NCBI GenBank assembly: GCA_026127935.1
Contig: JAJSLL010000003.1
Span: 1 to 64,000, forward strand
Origin: Thermoplasmatales archaeon
GTDB taxonomy: Archaea > Thermoplasmatota > Thermoplasmata > Thermoplasmatales > GCA-001856825
Direction of reading: 5' to 3'
DNA length: 64,000 bases
Every line of letters begins with the position of its first letter. Position 1 is the first letter of the stretch. A program made the translations under genes and the position numbers. A model generated the notes under the pieces. It worked only from the letters and a program-made list of their open reading frames with translations. It ran no database searches and was not told where the DNA came from. This document shows, one piece after another, positions 9,014-18,266 of this stretch.

Positions 9014-9590
9014 ATATGTCACTATAGCTTAACCGTGAACGTAATATCAAGTTTTCGGACTGATTTGGGAAATCTCAAACTTTTTTGGGCCAAAAAACAA
9101 TCAAGAAAAGTGTCTCAAAATTAAGATTAATAGCTGAAAACTCAATTGAGTCGATCAAACTAATCAGATGAACGAGAAAAGCAAGAATAATCACTTCAAC
9201 GGGAAGATTAAGTACCTTTGAAAGGGATAATGACCGAACTACAAAAATACAGGTACATTTAAAAGGAGTGGCAATAATTCGAGCTAAATCTACCTTTGTG
9301 AAGCCTAATGTCGTCAAGTTCGCTTTCTAGCAAATTGGCAATTATAAATTCCATAGAAAAGTTCTTCCAAGTTCCAAGCGATCATTTCTAGTGAGGCACC
9401 TGGAATGGCCTACAGGAGTCCAATATAAGGTCCAAAGGTCGACTAAATTACGGACAAACCGACATTAATTGAAGTCATTGAAAATTTAATAATGTTATTA
9501 ATCTAAATATTTTAAATTTTGATGAAATATAATATTCGTAGAACTTAATTATCTGGAGGAAATTACGCATCTGAAATTTGGTGATCTATA
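9014..9590. other. 577-base A/T-rich intergenic region between trpB2 and amt
   Basis: I see no convincing gene here. An 80-codon minus-strand frame at 9075-9317 exists but has a hydrophobic, low-complexity translation and no recognisable family. A 10-base palindrome CTCAATTGAG is at 9141-9150. The last 110 bases are extremely A/T-rich and hold several TATA-like boxes suited to the amt promoter. GGAGGA at 9555-9560 lies 30 bases before the chosen amt start, too far to act as its ribosome binding site. Confidence 0.4.
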
Positions 9591-10934
9591 TTGACCGATG
9601 CGATTCTATTTAACAATCTATGGATGATATTCTCAGCCCTTTTAGTTTTCCTGATGACTGTTGCGATTGGTTTTCTGGAATATGGCGAGCTTGGGAAACA
9701 TTACTCTAATAGTCTAATAAAAACAATTTTGATAATGGGTACTGCCATTTTTTTAATGGCTCTCGTTGGTTTTAATTTGGCGTTTGCCCCAACATATTAT
9801 GGAATTATTGGTATTCCAACATATAACAACTTTTTCTTTGGCAGTTTTTCGTCTAGTACTTCGGCTATAATTGAAGGGACATGGTGGTCTATGACGTCTC
9901 GTTACTTTGATACCGGTTTGACTACAGGAACATACTTCCTTTACGAGACAGCATTTGCATCTGTTACGCTTGCCATAGTAGGAGTTGTCGCACTGAGAAA
10001 AATGAAACTCAGTGCCTTTCTTGCCTATTCAGTCGTATATTATACACTGATCTGGACACTACCTGCGGCATGGATTTGGAATCCTACTGGTTGGCTTTAT
10101 CAGCTAGGAGTTAGAGATTTTGGTGGAGGACTAGTAGTTCACGCGGCAGCAGGGTTCGCCGGCCTCGCCATAGTGCTTAAAATCTGGAGAGAAGAGAGGA
10201 GACAAGGACACTCTGAGAGTCCACAAGCAGTTATCTCAATAAATCCAGCTTGGTTGACGTTATCTATTCTATTGTTGTGGGTGGGCTGGTTTGGTTTCAA
10301 CGCGGGGAGCGTCCTTGCGTTCAACGGTGAAACAATTATAGTAGGTCTCAACACCTTCCTCGGGGCAGCGTCGGCTTTGATTTCAACCGTTTTTTTCAGA
10401 TTCCTAATTACAAAGAAGGATCCGGGATATTTGTATGCAATTAATGGAATATTGGTAGGTCTGATCCTCATGTCACCTCTGTCGGGTTACATCAGTCCAG
10501 CGGTAGCCATAGCAATTGGCTTAGTTGGTGGACCCATATTTCTAGTTGGGGAGAGAGTTATGACGAGGAAGTGGTACAGTGACCCGATCGGCTTGTTTCC
10601 AACACACCTCTTAATGGGACTGATTGGTTTCATATTGATTGCGTTTGTGGCTCAAACTGGATTTTCATCTGTTTCTGGTGCTGCAAATCTCCCCAACGGT
10701 CTTATTTTCGGTGGCGGAGTATCCGCACTTAGACAACTCGGAATACAATCTCTGGCCATTTTGGTGGTTGCTGCATTTGTCTTCTCATTGAGCTATGTTT
10801 CACTCTGGATAATTGGGAAATTAACTAATGGAATTACGGCCGGCTATGAGAAATCGGTTACAGGAGCGATAACTATTGAGACCCCAAACAACCCTATTTC
10901 GGTAAATACCGTAACAAGGGAGGGAAAGAAATAA
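9591..10934 (+). CDS. amt: Amt/Mep/Rh family ammonium transporter
   Basis: This 447-residue protein with about 11 membrane helices is a divergent ammonium channel. The twin histidines of the pore are recognisable: the first in GGGLVVHAAAGFAG, the second in GLFPTHLLMGLIG. The Trp-rich vestibule AAWIWNPTGW precedes the first histidine. The reading frame begins with TTG at 9591. An in-frame ATG at about codon 12 would cut into the first helix, so the TTG start is preferred. No glnK lies next to it, which is unusual for archaeal amt genes. Confidence 0.85.
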   Translation: MTDAILFNNLWMIFSALLVFLMTVAIGFLEYGELGKHYSNSLIKTILIMGTAIFLMALVGFNLAFAPTYYGIIGIPTYNNFFFGSFSSSTSAIIEGTWWSMTSRYFDTGLTTGTYFLYETAFASVTLAIVGVVALRKMKLSAFLAYSVVYYTLIWTLPAAWIWNPTGWLYQLGVRDFGGGLVVHAAAGFAGLAIVLKIWREERRQGHSESPQAVISINPAWLTLSILLLWVGWFGFNAGSVLAFNGETIIVGLNTFLGAASALISTVFFRFLITKKDPGYLYAINGILVGLILMSPLSGYISPAVAIAIGLVGGPIFLVGERVMTRKWYSDPIGLFPTHLLMGLIGFILIAFVAQTGFSSVSGAANLPNGLIFGGGVSALRQLGIQSLAILVVAAFVFSLSYVSLWIIGKLTNGITAGYEKSVTGAITIETPNNPISVNTVTREGKK

Positions 10935-11059
10935 TTGCTTAACTTTGAGAATTGAAATACGCTAAAATTTCCTTTAACAATATGCCAGTGACTCCATTTT
11001 CTCTCAGTGGATGTTAAATACTTCCAATGAGTTATTTAGGGGAATCAAACCATTTACGG

Positions 11060-11087
11060 TTGAAAGTCAAAAACTAACTACTTTCAA
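11060..11087. repeat. inverted repeat between convergent amt and methylase genes
   Basis: TTGAAAGT and ACTTTCAA are perfect 8-base arms around a 12-base A-rich loop. The repeat sits in the space between two converging genes, so a bidirectional 3'-end or terminator hairpin is the simplest reading. Confidence 0.35.
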
Positions 11088-11152
11088 TTAACCGGTAGAT
11101 ATTTACGCCGTAACTGTTATGAACCCGACCTCGTCTAAAGACATGACTTACA

Positions 11153-11965
11153 CTATTCTTCCCCATTCCAATAGAAGGAATATTTGCGATAAGAAGTCGG
11201 AGTTATCTTTTTCTTGTTCTGATTCTCGTATTCTACAATCTTGTTTGGTTTACCAAATACTGCAGCGGCAGCTGTGTCGTTATTGTCAAAGGTTATCAGA
11301 AACTTTCCTTTTATGCTAGAAGTAATATGTCTGAGTTTTTCAAGATCCAGCTCGGAAAAACCATATTCATACCACTTTTTGCTAGAATAAGGTGGATCAC
11401 AGAAGAAAAGGGTATTGAAGCTATCATACTTTTCGAAAATCTTGACATAATCCAGGTTCTCAATTTCCCACTTTGATACCTTTGAGCTGATTTCTTTGAA
11501 GTTTGTCACTATCCTTTTCATTAGAGTATAACTAGATTTCTCTTTGCGCGTGCGATAAGTTGCCCCCATTCCACCAAAACCAACATTGAATTGATAAAAT
11601 GTTTTCAGAGCTTTGTCATACTCGTCAATATTGATCGATCCCACTTTCTTGAGCACATCTCCATATCTTAGGAACTCTTCCTTGCTCTTGGTCCAATATT
11701 CAGCCCTCTTCAAAAATTCGTTAGGACCCTCCTTTATAACTTTAAAGAGGTTGTACAAATCCACATTGAGGTCATTATAGATTGTTTTAGATGCTTCTAT
11801 GTTTAGGGAAACAACACCCGAGCCCCCAAAGACGTCTACAAAGTTACTCTTATTCGAATCCCAGAATATCTTAGATATTTCTGGCAATAGAACAGTCTTC
11901 GACCCTGGGTATTTGATCAGTTTGAGAGGTCTCATCCCGGTTGTGAGTGTAAGAGGTAGAGTCAT
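11153..11965 (-). CDS. D12-class N6-adenine DNA methyltransferase (Dam-like)
   Basis: This 270-residue protein has the D12/Dam motif order: KYPGSK near 18-23 (motif X), DVFGGSGVVSLN at 44-55 (SAM-binding motif I) and DPPY at 190-193 (catalytic motif IV). It would methylate adenine N6 in a short recognition sequence that cannot be deduced from the sequence. No restriction endonuclease is adjacent, so it looks like an orphan methylase. Its ATG overlaps the dcd stop as ATGA, which implies translational coupling. An internal ATG ten codons in, just before KLIKYPGSK, is also possible. Confidence 0.9.
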   Translation of the reverse strand: MTLPLTLTTGMRPLKLIKYPGSKTVLLPEISKIFWDSNKSNFVDVFGGSGVVSLNIEASKTIYNDLNVDLYNLFKVIKEGPNEFLKRAEYWTKSKEEFLRYGDVLKKVGSINIDEYDKALKTFYQFNVGFGGMGATYRTRKEKSSYTLMKRIVTNFKEISSKVSKWEIENLDYVKIFEKYDSFNTLFFCDPPYSSKKWYEYGFSELDLEKLRHITSSIKGKFLITFDNNDTAAAAVFGKPNKIVEYENQNKKKITPTSYRKYSFYWNGEE

Positions 11966-12399
11966 TTCAACTTGAGACCTTGGTTCTGATAGTGTCCCGA
12001 ACGTTTTTCATAAGTCTTAACAGCTTCTTTGTCCATGTTTAGAAAGATCATCTGGAAGACACCCTTCTCCTTTACTATGTCTACAGTCTCCTCGCCCAGA
12101 TTCTTAAGATAGAACCTGATCTTGCCATTGAAACCTGCATCCACAAACCCGAAACTTGCCACAACTCCTCTCCTTGCATAAGAGGATCTGAGAAACATCA
12201 TAGATCCCATGAATCCGGGTAGTGAAACAGCCTCAACCGTCTCTACCTGTGCCCCGTGGTTCGGCTCAATTACAACTCTTTCAGTGATGCTGAAATCATA
12301 ACCATTTGGTGTTAGCTTAGCAGGATCAAATGGGGCAATGGACATTGTTCCGTTCTGAATGAGCTCAAGAATAGTGCCGTCAGATACAATCATAAACAA
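11962..12399 (-). CDS. dcd: dCTP deaminase-like nucleotide enzyme
   Basis: This is a 145-residue member of the dUTPase/dCTP deaminase fold. The motifs are the SSYARRG segment (normally RSSxxRxG, supplying catalytic Arg/Ser), FVDAGFNGKI (normally VDPGFxGxI) and NPHN-like nucleotide contacts near PNGYDF. The product would be dUTP, or dUMP if bifunctional. At 145 residues it is shorter than typical dCTP deaminases, mainly at the C-terminus, although SGHYQNQGLKLK resembles the mobile tail that closes on substrate. It is the first gene of a two-gene unit with the adenine methylase. Confidence 0.85.
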   Translation of the reverse strand: MFMIVSDGTILELIQNGTMSIAPFDPAKLTPNGYDFSITERVVIEPNHGAQVETVEAVSLPGFMGSMMFLRSSYARRGVVASFGFVDAGFNGKIRFYLKNLGEETVDIVKEKGVFQMIFLNMDKEAVKTYEKRSGHYQNQGLKLK

Positions 12400-12433
12400 A
12401 GAAAACTTTTATGTTTAAAATATTTGTCAAGTA

Positions 12434-13498
12434 ATGTTTGACGAAGAAACCGTGAATGCTTTCTTAGGGGGATATAAAGTTTCTAAGTCGGGTGTCGTAA
12501 CTCTATTTGGAAGACCTGCTGTTTCTACCTTAAAAAGGGTTATCGCCTTCCCCGCATCTCTTTCAATTCATTCTCTAGTAAGGAAGAGTGACTCGGTTGT
12601 CTGGAAAGGTACAAATACCGTAGATCTCCCTTACGAAATTTCTAAACTCTCTAATGACTGGTACGACCCAATAAAAATGATGATCAACATTGCAATCCAG
12701 AGAGGATGGAAGTATCCCCCATATATAATGGCCGAAGAACATCTAGGTTATCAGATGGCATTAGGATATTATTCCGCATTTATAGATTTACTAGTCCAGG
12801 CTTTTTCAACAATTAACGAAATAACCCTGAACCCTGCCGAATTCAATCAGATCAGTACCGAGATTCAAGGAAAGGTCAAAGGGCAGACTTATCCATATGA
12901 AACTCTTGCAAGACAGCAGGGAAAAAGTAACAGCCTATTATTCTTCGAGTCCTCCTCAAACTCATTCAGAAATGAAATCGTAAACTTTGAGCCATTTTCC
13001 ATGTTTCTGATATCTGAGAATTATCTAGGAGATAACCAAAATTACGCGAATTTCCTTAGAAACTTCAGGAAATTTAGCGATAGTGGTATGGATAACAGAG
13101 ACCCAGCCGCCCTCAGCTTCCCTTATGTTGGAATCAGAAATCACTCAATAGTTGAAGAAGAGATGTATGATCGCACTACAAAGGCATTCGAAGAGAATGA
13201 CGTTGATTCCTTCATTCAGTTTCTTTCGAAGTACTCCCAGTCGCTTGGCTACAATTTGGGAGTCCTATCTGATTTCCAGAAGAACACTGCGAATCTTCTT
13301 GAAAAGTACAAAATTAAGAATTACCTCTTCAGCGTTGGAGAATACTCGGGTTCGGTTCTAGTTTTTGTGGATTCTCAAGAGCTTGCCACGATTAGAGACA
13401 ATTTGATTCGAGAATATTACAACAAAACAAATAGGACTTTAAGATTTGATGAGTTGCAGATTCTCAACAACTCATTACGAGAACCTATTCGAGCCTGA
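12434..13498 (+). CDS. uncharacterised protein, possible degenerate GHMP (galactokinase-like) kinase
   Basis: There is no firm family match for this 354-residue protein. Its layout recalls galactokinases: a central helix-rich stretch (residues about 100-150) where the GLGSSAA ATP loop would be, then ETLARQQGKS near the position of the catalytic loop. The C-terminal part RTTKAFEENDVDSFIQFL...SQSLGYNLGVLS...YSGSVLVFVD mirrors the AL...D...F..LL...H.SL...VS...GGCVVALV tail. The ATP-binding Gly/Ser residues are absent. It starts 34 bases after the divergent dcd ATG and is followed by a phosphoglucosamine mutase, which suggests a sugar-phosphate role. This assignment is inference only. Confidence 0.45.
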   Translation: MFDEETVNAFLGGYKVSKSGVVTLFGRPAVSTLKRVIAFPASLSIHSLVRKSDSVVWKGTNTVDLPYEISKLSNDWYDPIKMMINIAIQRGWKYPPYIMAEEHLGYQMALGYYSAFIDLLVQAFSTINEITLNPAEFNQISTEIQGKVKGQTYPYETLARQQGKSNSLLFFESSSNSFRNEIVNFEPFSMFLISENYLGDNQNYANFLRNFRKFSDSGMDNRDPAALSFPYVGIRNHSIVEEEMYDRTTKAFEENDVDSFIQFLSKYSQSLGYNLGVLSDFQKNTANLLEKYKIKNYLFSVGEYSGSVLVFVDSQELATIRDNLIREYYNKTNRTLRFDELQILNNSLREPIRA

Positions 13499-13573
13499 TT
13501 TTTCTGCTGCTGATTGATAAATACCAGCCCAACTAAAAGCAAAATATTTGTATTTACCTTCCAATAAGGTACA

Positions 13574-14908
13574 ATGCCATTATTTGGTACGAATGGAATC
13601 CGGGGGGTCTTGAATGAAACCATCACGCCTGAACTTGGTTATAGATTTGGCATGGCGGTTGGGACCTACTATAGTGACTCTGACATAGCACTTTCTTACG
13701 ATAACAGGACGACTTCTCATTTATTGAAGGATGCAGTCGAGTCTGGACTGCTGAATACTGGAAGGAACGTGGTGGACTTAGGGATGATACCTACTCCCAC
13801 CGCGCAGGTTTATTGTAAACATAATAAAATCCCCGGAGCCGTTGTCACTGCCTCTCATAACCCGCCTAAATTTAACGGTTTCAAAGTCATCGCAAAGGAC
13901 GGCTCTAATCCAGGGGAAGACGTTGTAACCAAGCTTGAGGATTTGATAGTCGGTCAAAAATTCAACAAGGTTGGATGGGAGGACGTCGGTGAAGTCAGAA
14001 ATGATGATGCTGTTGGATTGTACCTGAAAGAGATACTCAAGAACGTTAATGTACCTAATATCAAGCAAAGGCATTTCAGAGTATTAGTAGACTGTGCAAA
14101 CGGTACTACCGTAGTAACCACACCAAAACTTCTTCGACGCTTGGGGGTCAACTATGTGAGTGTAAATTCAAATTCCGACGGTTTCTTTCCTGGAAGGGGC
14201 TCGGAACCCACGGAAGAGACACTTAAAGAATTAATTTCATTTGCAAAGAGTGTTCCCTTTGACCTGTCAGTAGCTCACGACGGGGACGGAGACCGCTCGG
14301 TGTTTTTGGATGAAAAAGGTGAGATGATTGATGGAGACAAGTTGGTGGCTCTCATTGCAGATCACATGTTAGAACTCAAAAAGGGAGACCTGGTGTTTCC
14401 AGTAGCTTCAAGTTTCTTGATTGACAGAATAGCTGAAAAGCACGGTGTCAAGGTCATAAGAACTCCAGTAGGGGCACCTGTGATATCAGAGGTTCTTACA
14501 TCCTCAAAGGGATTGATGGGGGGGGAGGAAAATGGCAAGGTGATCCTTCCACACTACCTGAATGGAGGAGACGGAGGGTTGACTGTGGCCCTTGCCCTGG
14601 ACATAATTTCTTCGAGGGGAAGGGAGATATCCAGTTTGATAAGGGAACTTCCAGACTACAAACTCAAGCGAATCAAACTTTCGAATAGATCTGACTTTGA
14701 ACGGATAAAGACCTTGTTGAAGCAGCAATATACAAATATGAAATACGATGAGATAGATGGCCTGAGACTTGTGGAAGGCGATAGCTTTATCCTCACCCGG
14801 AAGTCGGGGACGGAACCAGCAATTAGGATTTATATTAGCTCCACAAGTTCAGACTGGATAAAGTCCCGTGAAAAGGAAGTTCTGAAGATTATCGAGGACC
14901 CAAGTTAG
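13574..14908 (+). CDS. glmM: phosphoglucosamine/phosphomannomutase family enzyme
   Basis: This 444-residue alpha-D-phosphohexomutase interconverts hexose 1- and 6-phosphates. The phosphoserine loop TASHNP is at 92-97, the Mg-binding loop DGDGDR at 236-241, the sugar-specificity loop GGEENG near 316, and the phosphate-binding loop RKSGTEPAIRIYI near the C-terminus. The start MPLFGTNGIRG is the canonical family N-terminus. Substrate choice (glucosamine, mannose or glucose) cannot be settled from sequence; GlmM is the usual call in archaea with this loop. Confidence 0.9.
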   Translation: MPLFGTNGIRGVLNETITPELGYRFGMAVGTYYSDSDIALSYDNRTTSHLLKDAVESGLLNTGRNVVDLGMIPTPTAQVYCKHNKIPGAVVTASHNPPKFNGFKVIAKDGSNPGEDVVTKLEDLIVGQKFNKVGWEDVGEVRNDDAVGLYLKEILKNVNVPNIKQRHFRVLVDCANGTTVVTTPKLLRRLGVNYVSVNSNSDGFFPGRGSEPTEETLKELISFAKSVPFDLSVAHDGDGDRSVFLDEKGEMIDGDKLVALIADHMLELKKGDLVFPVASSFLIDRIAEKHGVKVIRTPVGAPVISEVLTSSKGLMGGEENGKVILPHYLNGGDGGLTVALALDIISSRGREISSLIRELPDYKLKRIKLSNRSDFERIKTLLKQQYTNMKYDEIDGLRLVEGDSFILTRKSGTEPAIRIYISSTSSDWIKSREKEVLKIIEDPS

Positions 14909-14916
14909 TATAAAAA
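14909..14916 (+). promoter_or_regulatory. TATA box of hsp20
   Basis: TATAAAAA lies immediately after the stop of the preceding gene and 33-40 bases before the hsp20 ATG, followed by an A/T-rich initiator region. It gives the heat-shock gene its own promoter within a tightly packed run. Confidence 0.55.
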
Positions 14917-14948
14917 GGACAAAATAATTATATTATCAGCCAGTCTTT

Positions 14949-15320
14949 ATGGCTATGCAGATAGGGATAGAGGGAGTAGCAAGAAAAGCGGGACAGCGGA
15001 TCAAAACAATTTCAGAGGTGTTCTATCCTCCAATCGACATTTCTGAAGAGGGTGAGGAAATTCACATCTACCTAGACTTACCCGGATTCAAGAAGGAAGA
15101 CGTCAAGATATTGAGCACGAAAAATGGACTTAAAATCTCGGGAAAGAGAGAGAAGAATCCCAAGGGCAAGCTTGTCTACGAAGAAAGGGTTGATGAGTTC
15201 TCAAAATTCATCAGAATCAATGGCGAATTCGAACCCGACTCCATCAAAGCTTCGATGGATGACGGTGTCCTAGGAATAACAGTCAAAAGGAAAGAAGTAA
15301 AAACAGTACCTATAAGCTAG
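14949..15320 (+). CDS. hsp20: Hsp20 family small heat shock protein
   Basis: This 123-residue ATP-independent holdase chaperone has its alpha-crystallin domain running from about residue 27 (YPPIDISEEGEEIHIYLDLPG) to about 115, including GLKISGKRE and the GVLGITVKR strand. The terminal VPIS holds an I/V-x-I/V-like tail motif of the type used for oligomer assembly. The N-terminal arm is short. A second in-frame ATG two codons in is possible. The TAG stop shares the bases CTAG with the convergent ubiB-like gene. Confidence 0.93.
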   Translation: MAMQIGIEGVARKAGQRIKTISEVFYPPIDISEEGEEIHIYLDLPGFKKEDVKILSTKNGLKISGKREKNPKGKLVYEERVDEFSKFIRINGEFEPDSIKASMDDGVLGITVKRKEVKTVPIS

Positions 15321-16843
15321 TTTCTGAATGATAGCGCAGCTAAAATTGCCCCGCCTACGAAAAGCAATAGTCCATAAAGCGTAGTTGTAATGATAATAGC
15401 CCCTGAGATTAGGAATCCGGATGCAATAATTGCGCCAGAGTAATTGGGGTTCTTCTTTCTAGGCTGAATTCTATTGATATTTCTTATAAGGTCAGGTATG
15501 CTTAGGTAGTCGTTTACCAGCTTCTCGATCCTCTTAGGAATTTCGAGGACTCTTCTCTTCAAGACCTTAAATGCAGCCCCTTCGTTCTTCATAATTTCAG
15601 CAACTACCTCAATGAATTTGAAATTCTTATCGAGAGTCTTGCAGACTCCATCTATGATAACAGACATTCTCGCAAATAATGCAAGACCGTACGGGAGCCT
15701 GAAAGGAAATCTCAAGAGAATCGTATTTGCCCTATGTACAAGTTCTTCGTATTCCATCTTGCTGATTTCCTTTCCTTCTAAGTCCTTGAAAATTGTGGTA
15801 AGGACCTCTTCCATGAATATTTTGTCTGCCATCGGGTCAATTAGGTCTATATCCACCAGAACATTGAGTAGATGCCTAGCGTCAAATGTGGATAGATAGT
15901 AGTAACCGATGAGCAGTTTGTCTCTCATCGTTTCTGGCAGTTCGGAAGTCATTCCATAATCGAGTAAGACAAGTTTGTTACTCTTGTTCCATCCAATATT
16001 CCCTGGATGTGGGTCTGCATGGAAACGACCTTCCCGAAGTGCGAGTCTCAGAAATAGCTCGTTTAGTACCTTAGCAATTCTGGGAAGGTTGGCATTGTTC
16101 TGTTTCAGGGCAGCAATATCAGTGATCTTTATGAAGTCCATGAATTCCATAACTAGCACTTTCGATGATGAGACCTCTTTGTAAGGCTTAGGAACCATCA
16201 CCTCCATTTCCAGTTCTAGTTCCTTTATCTTCTCACCAATAGTTTCTATAGATTCAGCCTCCCTCTTGTAATCAAGTTCCAGTTCAAGACTAGTGAGAAA
16301 TTGATCTGCAAAACTGGATAAAGAAAATGATTTGCCGGTAAACCGTTCCAATAGGGCAACAAATGCATATACCTTATCCTTATCTTTCCTAATTCGCTCT
16401 TTGATGTTTGGCCTGTTCACCTTCACGGCCACATCATGACCTTTGTATTTTGCCTTGTAAACCAATCCAAGACTTGCGCCGGAGATTCCAGACTTATCAA
16501 ATTCCTCGAACACCTCGTCCAGTTTTCCAATCTCTGATTCTATGAGTTCCTTTACCGGTTCAAACGAAGGCATCGGTACGGAATCCTGTAAATCGGTTAG
16601 TATCTCAATGTACTCCTCAGGTACGACATCTCTCCTGGAAGATAACATCTGACCCAACTTAATGAAGAGGGGACCGGATTTAATCATCGTGTCTCGGAGT
16701 TTGATAGCCTCAGCGATACTCTTTTTCCGATCGGGTGGTTCTCCCCCCGACTCTAGTTTCCTCTGATAACGTCTCAGATATCGTGCTCGTGGGTAATATC
16801 TGATAGCGACACCCAGACCCTTCAGTTTTCCAGTGAAAGTCAT
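15317..16843 (-). CDS. ABC1/UbiB-family atypical kinase
   Basis: This 508-residue protein belongs to the UbiB/ADCK family linked to isoprenoid-quinone and membrane-lipid metabolism. The N-terminal extension carries the family-specific KxGQ motif as KLGQMLSSR at 62-70. The Ala/Gly loop SGASLGLVYKA is near 119-129 and the ion-pair Lys is in VAVKVNRP. HADPHPGNIGW and LLDYGM supply the catalytic and metal Asp residues. Two hydrophobic helices at about 465-505 anchor it to the membrane. Physiological substrate unknown. Confidence 0.92.
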   Translation of the reverse strand: MTFTGKLKGLGVAIRYYPRARYLRRYQRKLESGGEPPDRKKSIAEAIKLRDTMIKSGPLFIKLGQMLSSRRDVVPEEYIEILTDLQDSVPMPSFEPVKELIESEIGKLDEVFEEFDKSGISGASLGLVYKAKYKGHDVAVKVNRPNIKERIRKDKDKVYAFVALLERFTGKSFSLSSFADQFLTSLELELDYKREAESIETIGEKIKELELEMEVMVPKPYKEVSSSKVLVMEFMDFIKITDIAALKQNNANLPRIAKVLNELFLRLALREGRFHADPHPGNIGWNKSNKLVLLDYGMTSELPETMRDKLLIGYYYLSTFDARHLLNVLVDIDLIDPMADKIFMEEVLTTIFKDLEGKEISKMEYEELVHRANTILLRFPFRLPYGLALFARMSVIIDGVCKTLDKNFKFIEVVAEIMKNEGAAFKVLKRRVLEIPKRIEKLVNDYLSIPDLIRNINRIQPRKKNPNYSGAIIASGFLISGAIIITTTLYGLLLFVGGAILAALSFRN

Positions 16844-16982
16844 TGGGGCATGAAGGTATTTGCTGTATAAGAATATTCAATTAGCTTATGTTGCTACTGA
16901 AAAGGTTTAAATCGCCCGGACTTGATATCACAAGTTTCCTTTGAAACTAGCGAGTTTGATTGCCCTAAATACGACAATGAAA

Positions 16983-16990
16983 AGTTATTA
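16983..16990 (+). promoter_or_regulatory. TATA box of purA
   Basis: AGTTATTA is centred about 34 bases before the purA ATG, preceded by the purine-rich GAAA expected of a BRE. The leader would be under 10 bases. A second box, GGTTTAAAT near 16900, may serve the divergent ubiB-like gene or an upstream start. Confidence 0.45.
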
Positions 16991-17020
16991 TCTGTATTCA
17001 AATATAGGTAAAAGGTTCAA

Positions 17021-18235
17021 ATGGAGACCTTGACTCTTGTCGGATGCCAGTTTGGCGATGAAGGGAAAGGAAAGATCATCGATTATCTTTCGAAGGACTT
17101 CGATATCAATATACGCTTTAATGGTGGAGAAAATGCTGGACACACTGTCGTAGTGGGAGACAAGACCATAAAGTACCATCTTGTGCCGGCTGGATTCCTC
17201 GGAGCTAAGACAGTAGTTATTTCAAACGGAGTCGTGATAAATTTAAGGAAACTCGTGGAAGAGATTGATTTTTTAAAACAATTTAAGGGCAGTTTTGATT
17301 TAAAGATCTCCGAAATGGCCCACGTCGTTACAGAATTGCATTTTAAGAGGGACAGATATCTGGAACAGCTCCGAGGAGCTGGACTTATCGGAACCACTCT
17401 TAAGGGGATTGGTCCAGCATATGAGTCAAAATTCGGACGTTATGGTATCAGATTAGTTGACTTCAGAGATGTGAATAGGCTGAAAGATAATCTTGACCTC
17501 TTGAGCAAGATTTACCAGATTCCATACGACGAAAAATATATCGATTCCCTTGTTCAAGATTATAATCAGATAAAGAGTTATCTCTTCGACACCCGGTCGT
17601 ATTTAGAAACGGAATTGGAAGCAGGCAAGACGGCACTATTCGAAGCTGCTCAGGGAACATTCATTGATGTGGAGTCCGGCACGTATCCGTTTGTGACTTC
17701 CTCCCATACTACGACTGGAGGCGTGACTGTGGGAACGGGCCTTTCCCCGAAATATTTTTCAAAATTCATCGGTGTTGCAAAAGCTTACACCACCCGAGTT
17801 GGAGAAGGAATGTTTCCTACCGAAATCTTCGGGACCGATGCGGACAAACTTAGAAAACTCGGCAATGAATTCGGAGCTACGACTGGGAGACCAAGAAGGG
17901 TCGGCTATCTCGATATCCCCATGTTGAGGAGGGCGGTTAAATTAAATTCCCTCGATTACTTAGCACTGACCAAAGTCGACGTTTTAGGAAAGTTCGATAA
18001 TATTAAGGTAGCAGTTTCATATGAATCCAATGGAACTGAAATCAAAGAATTTGATCCAATATACGCTCCTGATAGAATCAGCTATGAAAGTTTCAAGCCT
18101 TGGGGAGGTAGTGAAGGTAAACTCCAGGATTATGTGGAATTCATTCAAGACGAACTTGGAGTACCCATAGTTCTGATTGGGGTCGGGGAAAAGAGGGACG
18201 CGGTAGAACTTAACGGGAAAATAGTGCTAACATAA
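17021..18235 (+). CDS. purA: adenylosuccinate synthetase
   Basis: It converts IMP, aspartate and GTP to adenylosuccinate, the first committed step to AMP. The P-loop GDEGKGK is at about 12-18 with the catalytic Asp inside it, NAGHTV at about 38-43 holds the catalytic His, and IGTTLKGIGPAYE, TTTGGV and TGRPRRVGY follow in the standard order. At 404 residues it is slightly shorter than bacterial enzymes but complete. Confidence 0.96.
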   Translation: METLTLVGCQFGDEGKGKIIDYLSKDFDINIRFNGGENAGHTVVVGDKTIKYHLVPAGFLGAKTVVISNGVVINLRKLVEEIDFLKQFKGSFDLKISEMAHVVTELHFKRDRYLEQLRGAGLIGTTLKGIGPAYESKFGRYGIRLVDFRDVNRLKDNLDLLSKIYQIPYDEKYIDSLVQDYNQIKSYLFDTRSYLETELEAGKTALFEAAQGTFIDVESGTYPFVTSSHTTTGGVTVGTGLSPKYFSKFIGVAKAYTTRVGEGMFPTEIFGTDADKLRKLGNEFGATTGRPRRVGYLDIPMLRRAVKLNSLDYLALTKVDVLGKFDNIKVAVSYESNGTEIKEFDPIYAPDRISYESFKPWGGSEGKLQDYVEFIQDELGVPIVLIGVGEKRDAVELNGKIVLT

Positions 18236-18266
18236 AATTTAAAGTTCCAGAAATTGTTCTAATGAG

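Noticed and set aside
9075..9317. 80-codon minus-strand reading frame between trpB2 and amt
   Set aside because: The translation is hydrophobic and low in information, with no family match, no ribosome binding site and A/T-rich DNA that yields chance frames.
11119..11319. Small plus-strand frame inside the D12 methylase
   Set aside because: Antisense to a well-supported methylase with intact motifs.
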